Source of the DNA: Mesorhizobium sp. B2-7-2 | Lineage (GTDB): Bacteria > Pseudomonadota > Alphaproteobacteria > Rhizobiales > Rhizobiaceae | DNA: 64,000 bases | Direction of reading: 5' to 3' | Assembly: GCF_006440775.1 (NCBI RefSeq) | Contig: NZ_VFTZ01000004.1 | Coordinates: 248,001-312,000, forward strand | In this document: piece by piece, positions 59,113 to 64,000 of the stretch | How the letters are laid out: every line of letters starts with the position of its first letter | Numbering within the stretch: the stretch's first letter is position 1 | Made by a program: the position numbers and the translations under genes | The notes under the pieces: model-generated | What the model was told of the DNA's origin: nothing | Database searches by the model: none | The model's input: only the letters and a program-made list of their open reading frames with translations

Positions 59113-61011
59113 TCAGGTACGAGAGGCGGCTTTTACGGTCGCATCAGCTTCCTCTTTGGGAATGTCGTCGAAGGATGAGTAGTTCAGATCGTACAGTTTG
59201 GAATAGAGCCCGCCCATAGCCATCAGTTTGTCGTGGTTGCCGGTCTCGATAACCTGGCCGTTCTGAAGTACGATGATCCGATCGGCATAGCGGATTGTGG
59301 CGAGCCGGTGAGCGATGACGAGGCCAGTGCGGCCTTCCAGGAGTTTTCTCAGAGCCTTCTGGATCAACATTTCCGTGTAGCTGTCTATGTTGGCGGTGGC
59401 CTCGTCAAGAACCAGGATCTTGGCGTCGGCAACAAGAGCGCGGGCGAAACTGACAAGCTGACGCTGGCCGAGAGAAAGGTTGCCGCCGCGTTCGCCGAGC
59501 TGGGTTTCATACCCGTTGGGAAGGCTCGTGATGAAGTCGTGGGCTCCGACCACCTTAGCGGCCTCGATCACCCTGTCGCGCGTGGCCTCGGTCTTGTGAT
59601 AGCGGATGTTCTCGAAGACTGTCCCGGTGAACAGGAACGGTTCCTGCAGTACCATGGCGATCTGGAGGCCGAGGGATTCCTGGGTGAGGTCGCGCACATC
59701 GCGTCCGCCGACCAGCACCTGGCCTTGCTGAACATCATAGAAGCGGTGGACGAGGGCCATTGCGCTCGATTTACCAGAGCCGGTCGGCCCGACCAAGGCG
59801 ACGGTCTCGCCGGGATTGACCTCGAAAGATACGTTGCTCAGCACCGGATGGTTGGGATCGTAGCCGAACGTAACGTTCCTGAACTCAACCGAGCAGTCCA
59901 TTTCCGCCGAAAGTACCCGCGCGTCGCGTTTGTCCTGCACCTCGATCTGGACGTCCAGCACCTCGGTCAGGCGCTTGCCGGAGGCCATCGCTCTCTGCAT
60001 GACCGAATATTGCAGGGTAAGTGAACGAATTGGGTCAAAGAAGCGTTGGATATAGAATATGTAGGCAACCAACGCTCCTACTTCGATGGGACCATTCATG
60101 GAGCCGCCGACCACAATTACGACAGCCATGGCGAGGCCTGTGAGGCCATCCACGATCGGCACCATTATCTGTGTATACCTGGCAGCGATCAGGTGGGTTG
60201 TGAGGTCAGCATGTGCCTTGTCGTCATACAATGCGAAGTTTACCTGCTGGCGGTCCATGGACTGAACGGTGCGCACGCCGTGAATGGCTTCGGCCAACGC
60301 GCCGTTAACAACTGAATTGGTGTCTTGTGCAGCAGTGAAGGCGTCGCGAGCACGCGGCAGCCAGACGATGCGGATAACCAACAGGACCGGCAAGACAGAG
60401 AGCGTCAGAAGGCCGAGCCTGAAGTTGACGCACAGCATAACGACAATGATGCCGAAGAGAAGCGTTATGTCGCCTACAGAGTAGATTGAGCTTTCGAGGA
60501 ATTCCTGGATAGAGTTGACGTCGCCTTGGAGGCGGGACATCAGGCGTCCGATCTCGGTCTTGTCCATGAAGGAGAGCGATACCATCTGCAGATGCGCAAA
60601 CATGGCGCGGCGGATGTCGAAGAGGACGTTTCCGGCCATTTTCCCGATCACGGCTTCCTGTGCGTAAGCGGCGCCGAAATTAACCAGAATGGCGAGCGCA
60701 AACGCGCCGGCGGCCTCAAGCAGTGCGGAGCGATCAACGCCTGCCGGGGTTATGGCCTCGTTGATCGCGTAGCGGATGATCAGCGGGATGAGAAGCTGCG
60801 TGCCAGTGAAAATCAGTAATGCGGCGACGGAGACGGCTGCCGTGGCCTGGTAGGGACGAACGAAGGCCCAGATGCGCCGAACGATCTTTTGGTCAAAGGC
60901 CCGGCCGAACATCTCCTCCTCGGCGCGATGGGAACCGACGACCGCGCGCGGGGGACGTCTGCCGCCGTCATTGGGTTCGATTTCGATTTCGCTGGCGTGC
61001 TCCTGGGCCAT
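59113..61011 (-). CDS. heterodimeric ABC exporter subunit B (canonical ATP site, degenerate signature)
   Basis: A 632-residue MsbA-like exporter half: six membrane helices (residues about 45-330, for example ATAAVSVAALLIFTGTQLLIP) followed by the ATPase domain with Walker A GPTGSGKSSAM, a signature of LSLGQRQ instead of LSGGQ, Walker B ILVLDEATANID with the catalytic Glu, and the H-loop IAHRLAT. Its start overlaps the stop of the upstream exporter gene, so the two are coupled and should pair as one heterodimer. In such pairs one ATP site is degenerate. The substrate is unknown; position next to nifT hints at a symbiosis-related export, but this is inference. Confidence 0.92.
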   Translation of the reverse strand: MAQEHASEIEIEPNDGGRRPPRAVVGSHRAEEEMFGRAFDQKIVRRIWAFVRPYQATAAVSVAALLIFTGTQLLIPLIIRYAINEAITPAGVDRSALLEAAGAFALAILVNFGAAYAQEAVIGKMAGNVLFDIRRAMFAHLQMVSLSFMDKTEIGRLMSRLQGDVNSIQEFLESSIYSVGDITLLFGIIVVMLCVNFRLGLLTLSVLPVLLVIRIVWLPRARDAFTAAQDTNSVVNGALAEAIHGVRTVQSMDRQQVNFALYDDKAHADLTTHLIAARYTQIMVPIVDGLTGLAMAVVIVVGGSMNGPIEVGALVAYIFYIQRFFDPIRSLTLQYSVMQRAMASGKRLTEVLDVQIEVQDKRDARVLSAEMDCSVEFRNVTFGYDPNHPVLSNVSFEVNPGETVALVGPTGSGKSSAMALVHRFYDVQQGQVLVGGRDVRDLTQESLGLQIAMVLQEPFLFTGTVFENIRYHKTEATRDRVIEAAKVVGAHDFITSLPNGYETQLGERGGNLSLGQRQLVSFARALVADAKILVLDEATANIDSYTEMLIQKALRKLLEGRTGLVIAHRLATIRYADRIIVLQNGQVIETGNHDKLMAMGGLYSKLYDLNYSSFDDIPKEEADATVKAASRT

Positions 61012-62873
61012 CAGGGCGCGCCCCTATACTTCGTCACAATGTCATCTCCCGGGCGCAACTGCAGATCATGAAGGGCCTTGTAGCGTCCTTGCTTGGCCAA
61101 AAGCTCTTGATGGGTACCACGTTCCACGATCTTGCCGTTGTCGACAAACAGGATCCGGTCGGCGTGCTTGAGCGAACTTAGCCGGTGGGCGATGATGATC
61201 GTCACCCTATCCTTGGCGAAACGCCGTATCGCCACGCGAATGCGCTGTTCGGTGGCGGCGTCGATCGCGGCCGTTGAGTCGTCGAAAATGACGACTGATG
61301 GACGCAACATCATGGTGCGAGCTATGGTGAGGCGCTGCCGCTGACCCCCTGACAGAGAAGTGCCCCGTTCGCCGACGACCGTCTTGTAACCTGCGGGGAG
61401 GCCCAGGATGTAGTTGTGCAACTGGGCGGATTCGCTAGCGCGCTCGATCCGCTGTTCCTTTGCCCAAGGGTCGCCATAAGCGATGTTGTTCTCGATCGTG
61501 GTAGTGAACAGGAATGCATCCTGCTGTACGACAGCGACCGCCTTGCGAAGCGTGGCGAGGGTGACCCCACGGATGTCCTGCCCGTCAAGCATGATGGCGC
61601 CCCCAGTGACGTCGTAAAAGCGGGGGATCAGGTGAGCGATTGTCGATTTGCCCGAACCCGGCGGACCCACGATCGCGATCGTCTCGCCCCTACGGGCACA
61701 AAAAGTGACATTCTCAAGAACGGCCCGGTTTCCGGTGCCGGGATATGCAAACGAGACATTGTCGAAGCGCAGAGTGCCTTCACCGATCTCAAGTGGTCGG
61801 GCGGTGGGAACATCCCTGATCGTATTGTCCTGATCGAGCAGACCGAAGAGGCGCGAACCGCAAGTATAAGCGCGGGCGAAGCCGTTGACCATCAGGCCAA
61901 TCTGCCGGACGGGCATTTGCAGGATCGTCATGAAGGCCAGGAACATGGTGAGCGTCCCAACGCTGATCTGGCCGACGATGACCTTGTTGCAACCGATCCA
62001 GAGGACCAACCCCATGGCGAGAAAGAAGGCCAGGGTCATCGCCGACGTATTTGGCACGTACACGTCAACCTGCTGGTGAGCGACTTCGAGCGCGTTTTTC
62101 GACGCGCGGTCGAACTTTGCCATCTCGTAGGCCTGTGCCGAAAAGGCCCGGACAACGCGGATACCCGCCAGATTTTCCTCCATCACACGGCCGAGGACGG
62201 AAAGCCGCTCCTGCAGGTTGAGCCAGATGGCGCGTAGCTTGACCTGCGTGATCGACGATCGCCAGGCTACGAAAGGCACGAAGCTCAGCGCGATGAAACC
62301 GAGCAGCGTGTCGGTTGAGATCATCCTGTAGCCGCCGATCCCGATCAGCATGGTGAGCAGAAGCAAGCGAACCAGGGCGGTGGAAAAATACATCCGCACA
62401 CCATCGAGATCGAGGATGCCGAGGGTGATCAGGTCGCCTGAATGCACCCGGTCGTGAAAGGAAAAGCTGAGGCGCTGGACCTTGTCGTAAAAAGCCAGCC
62501 GCAGTTCGTACGCGACGTGATGTCCGACGGCCTCGGCAAAATAGTTTTGCGCCATCGTGAAAAGGCCGCGTAGCGTACTCGCGGCGAGCAGCAGGAGAGC
62601 CGGAACCCACAGCGCTTGTTCTGCAGCCGCCCCCGTGGCACCGCCCCCGAGGACTACCTTGGTCTGGTCGATAGCGTCGCCGAGAAGCTGGGGAATGAGC
62701 ACCTGCAGGATTACGGCTGCGATAGTCGACCCGATCGCAAGCGCGGCTTGGCCCGGATGCCTCAGATTCATGCGCGTGATGCGCAGCAGCGTGCTCAAGC
62801 CCCGGCCCCACCCGGCCGCTTTCACATGCGCGGACGATTTGAGAGAGGTCGTGCCAACAGCATCACTGCTCAC
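61011..62873 (-). CDS. heterodimeric ABC exporter subunit A (degenerate ATP site)
   Basis: A 620-residue partner with six membrane helices, Walker A GPPGSGKSTIA, a canonical LSGGQRQRLTIARTM signature, and Walker B VVIFDDSTAAID, where Asp replaces the catalytic Glu, and H-loop IAHRLSS. Combined with the LSLGQ signature of subunit B this gives one canonical and one degenerate composite ATP site, as in TM287/288 and BmrCD. It lies 86 bases after the SIR2-like gene and overlaps subunit B by the ATG/TGA junction. Confidence 0.92.
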   Translation of the reverse strand: MSSDAVGTTSLKSSAHVKAAGWGRGLSTLLRITRMNLRHPGQAALAIGSTIAAVILQVLIPQLLGDAIDQTKVVLGGGATGAAAEQALWVPALLLLAASTLRGLFTMAQNYFAEAVGHHVAYELRLAFYDKVQRLSFSFHDRVHSGDLITLGILDLDGVRMYFSTALVRLLLLTMLIGIGGYRMISTDTLLGFIALSFVPFVAWRSSITQVKLRAIWLNLQERLSVLGRVMEENLAGIRVVRAFSAQAYEMAKFDRASKNALEVAHQQVDVYVPNTSAMTLAFFLAMGLVLWIGCNKVIVGQISVGTLTMFLAFMTILQMPVRQIGLMVNGFARAYTCGSRLFGLLDQDNTIRDVPTARPLEIGEGTLRFDNVSFAYPGTGNRAVLENVTFCARRGETIAIVGPPGSGKSTIAHLIPRFYDVTGGAIMLDGQDIRGVTLATLRKAVAVVQQDAFLFTTTIENNIAYGDPWAKEQRIERASESAQLHNYILGLPAGYKTVVGERGTSLSGGQRQRLTIARTMMLRPSVVIFDDSTAAIDAATEQRIRVAIRRFAKDRVTIIIAHRLSSLKHADRILFVDNGKIVERGTHQELLAKQGRYKALHDLQLRPGDDIVTKYRGAP

Positions 62874-62959
62874 GGTGTGTCCCTAACTTAACTTAGCGCC
62901 TTCAAAAACAAGCCATCGACTCACACCAACGAAGTCCTCAAGTTGACCAGGGCATTGGC

Positions 62960-63844
62960 TCAAGTCGTTGACCCGGCGAGTTGCGCCACGGCATCGCTGT
63001 CTGGCATGTCAATCACCGTGATCCCGCTTGCCCCAAGGAAACGCGCTTCGTTTCTGGTCAGCGTTTTCCCGTCCATTATCGCGTAACGTGGGCCTTCTGA
63101 GCGCTTCATGATCTGCCTGGCGTAAGTGCGCAGCATCTGATCGTTGAAGCGGCAGCCGAGGAATAAAAAGCCCCGGTCGGTGCGCCGTTCCTTGACCACG
63201 TCAGGGATAGGGGTCTGGATGTCGATCTCGGTCAGGGCTTCGACATAGTCGGAATCGGCTATGAGGAAATTTGCGGCCGGCCTGATACTGCCATGAGGCG
63301 CGTAGAGAACCGTCCTTGTCGCTGCTCCGGGCTCGAGCTCCGTCCCGAACAAGTCGTAGGTTCTGGTCCAAATGTCGCGAGTTTCGTTCGCCCGGGTGAC
63401 GCCTTGTATCTCGGCGACGTCGGTTCGGCCGGCCTCAGCCAGCGCCGCCCTCATGGCGCCTTCGTACCAGCTGTCGACGATGAGGGAGAGCGGGAGCTTT
63501 GCGAGCCAGTTGTGGAGGAGCGTCGGCGCCGTCGGCCCCGCGAATATATCTGCCATCCAGGCTTGAAGTGTGCGGCGATGCCGGCGCTGCTCGATGAATT
63601 GCGCGACCGACCACATGTTGGTGCGGATCTTCGAGGGAGCTGTGGCCCGGGTGTTGAGTGCGGCGGCGACGGCCTCCGGGGTGCACGGTACAGGCGGCTC
63701 CGCTGAGCTTAGCCGCAGCAGACCCGGACCGAGATACGGGATCACGTGATCGGAAATGAGCGCTTGTCTGGCCAGCTCAAGCAGCTTTCGGGCAAAACTG
63801 TCGCGGACGACGAAGAGGTGGCCCGAGGTCGGGATCGTGTTCAT
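62960..63844 (-). CDS. SIR2-like domain protein next to nifT
   Basis: A 294-residue protein of the SIR2_2 type: an N-terminal nucleotide-loop-like HVIPYLGPGLLRLSS (variant of the G-A-G-x-S loop), LHNWLAKLPLSLIVDSWYEGAM (position of TTNYD), and RGFLFLGCRFNDQMLRTYARQI (the usual fLGfsl-D-x-x-l segment). Such domains bind or cleave NAD. The gene sits between nifT and the exporter genes in the same direction, 39 bases after the nifT stop, so it probably belongs to the nif operon. Known SIR2_2 proteins are often in defence systems; a link to nitrogen fixation is unusual, and its role is unknown. Confidence 0.78.
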   Translation of the reverse strand: MNTIPTSGHLFVVRDSFARKLLELARQALISDHVIPYLGPGLLRLSSAEPPVPCTPEAVAAALNTRATAPSKIRTNMWSVAQFIEQRRHRRTLQAWMADIFAGPTAPTLLHNWLAKLPLSLIVDSWYEGAMRAALAEAGRTDVAEIQGVTRANETRDIWTRTYDLFGTELEPGAATRTVLYAPHGSIRPAANFLIADSDYVEALTEIDIQTPIPDVVKERRTDRGFLFLGCRFNDQMLRTYARQIMKRSEGPRYAIMDGKTLTRNEARFLGASGITVIDMPDSDAVAQLAGSTT

Positions 63845-63883
63845 GCTCGTTTCCTCTCCACGCCTCCTGATTGAGGCGAAACG

Positions 63884-64000
63884 TCAGTCGTCGTCCGAAA
63901 GCTTTCTTGCCTCGACGGTGATCGGCAGACGCGTATTCGGGGGAAGATCGGGTAGGAGAAGGCGCCAGCCGTTCCTGAGCGTTACGACCCCACCCCACAA
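63884..64000 (-). CDS. nifT: NifT (FixU), C-terminal part, cut by window edge
   Basis: The last 38 codons read WGGVVTLRNGWRLLLPDLPP and TRLPITVEARKL, matching the conserved C-terminal half of the small NifT/FixU protein, whose exact role in nitrogenase maturation is unclear. The stop is TGA at 63884-63886. nifZ and nifB would be expected beyond the right edge. Confidence 0.75.
   Translation of the reverse strand: MWGGVVTLRNGWRLLLPDLPPNTRLPITVEARKLSDDD

Noticed and set aside
58266-59219. overlapping + frames as a transposase
   Set aside because: No DDE, IS66 or resolvase motifs could be recognised in any frame.

Overview
The window looks like part of the symbiosis island (or symbiosis plasmid) of a Mesorhizobium-type rhizobium. 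Evidence is a full set of nodulation genes in two nod-box operons, a nifA regulator, dctA, the 3' end of nifT at the right edge, a SyrB-like regulator, many Hyphomicrobiales-type regulators, and a high density of decayed genes and transposase remnants. The species cannot be fixed from the sequence alone.

Left part (1-7.1 kb): the 5' end of a groES with a perfect CIRCE element, a Crp/Fnr regulator, a DUF982 gene, and a graveyard of broken genes (acetyltransferase, FAD oxidoreductase start, S1/P1 nuclease, lipoprotein, SNase-like nuclease).

Accessory defence-like block (7.3-16.9 kb): a small DUF2158 gene coupled to a 1003-residue caspase-Ski2-type helicase fusion; facing it, a three-gene operon CHAT protease - caspase-like protein - ComEC-type metallo-beta-lactamase; and a second CHAT protein reading away from it. 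Four putative cysteine proteases in 10 kb, one fused to a helicase, is the best candidate in the window for an undescribed immune or cell-death system.

Middle (17-32 kb): a nodU remnant fused to a broken response-regulator gene, a Spy/LTXXQ-type periplasmic protein, IS110 and IS21 remnants, GntR and MocR regulators, decayed dapA-like and cystathionine/methionine-lyase genes (with an internal inversion), PaiB-like, B3/B4-domain and TIM-barrel isomerase genes, and a SyrB-like regulator.

Nodulation region (32-49 kb): reading leftward, nod box 1 - nodA1-B-C-I-J-H followed by an RND efflux pair; nodD1 diverges from nod box 1. A second copy of the nodD-nod box-nodA module heads nodA2-F-E-G. The expected product is a sulfated lipochitooligosaccharide carrying a NodFE-type acyl chain, with two different NodA acyltransferases. 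A second TIM-barrel isomerase and a LacI regulator follow.

Right part (50-64 kb): dctA with a sigma-54 promoter and DctD-type operators, nifA, a small phage-like cassette with an Ntn-hydrolase, a heterodimeric ABC exporter, a SIR2-like protein, and nifT running off the edge. NifA and DctA link nitrogen fixation to dicarboxylate supply; the nod operons supply the signal to the host. All similarity statements are from reading the translated sequence, not from searches.
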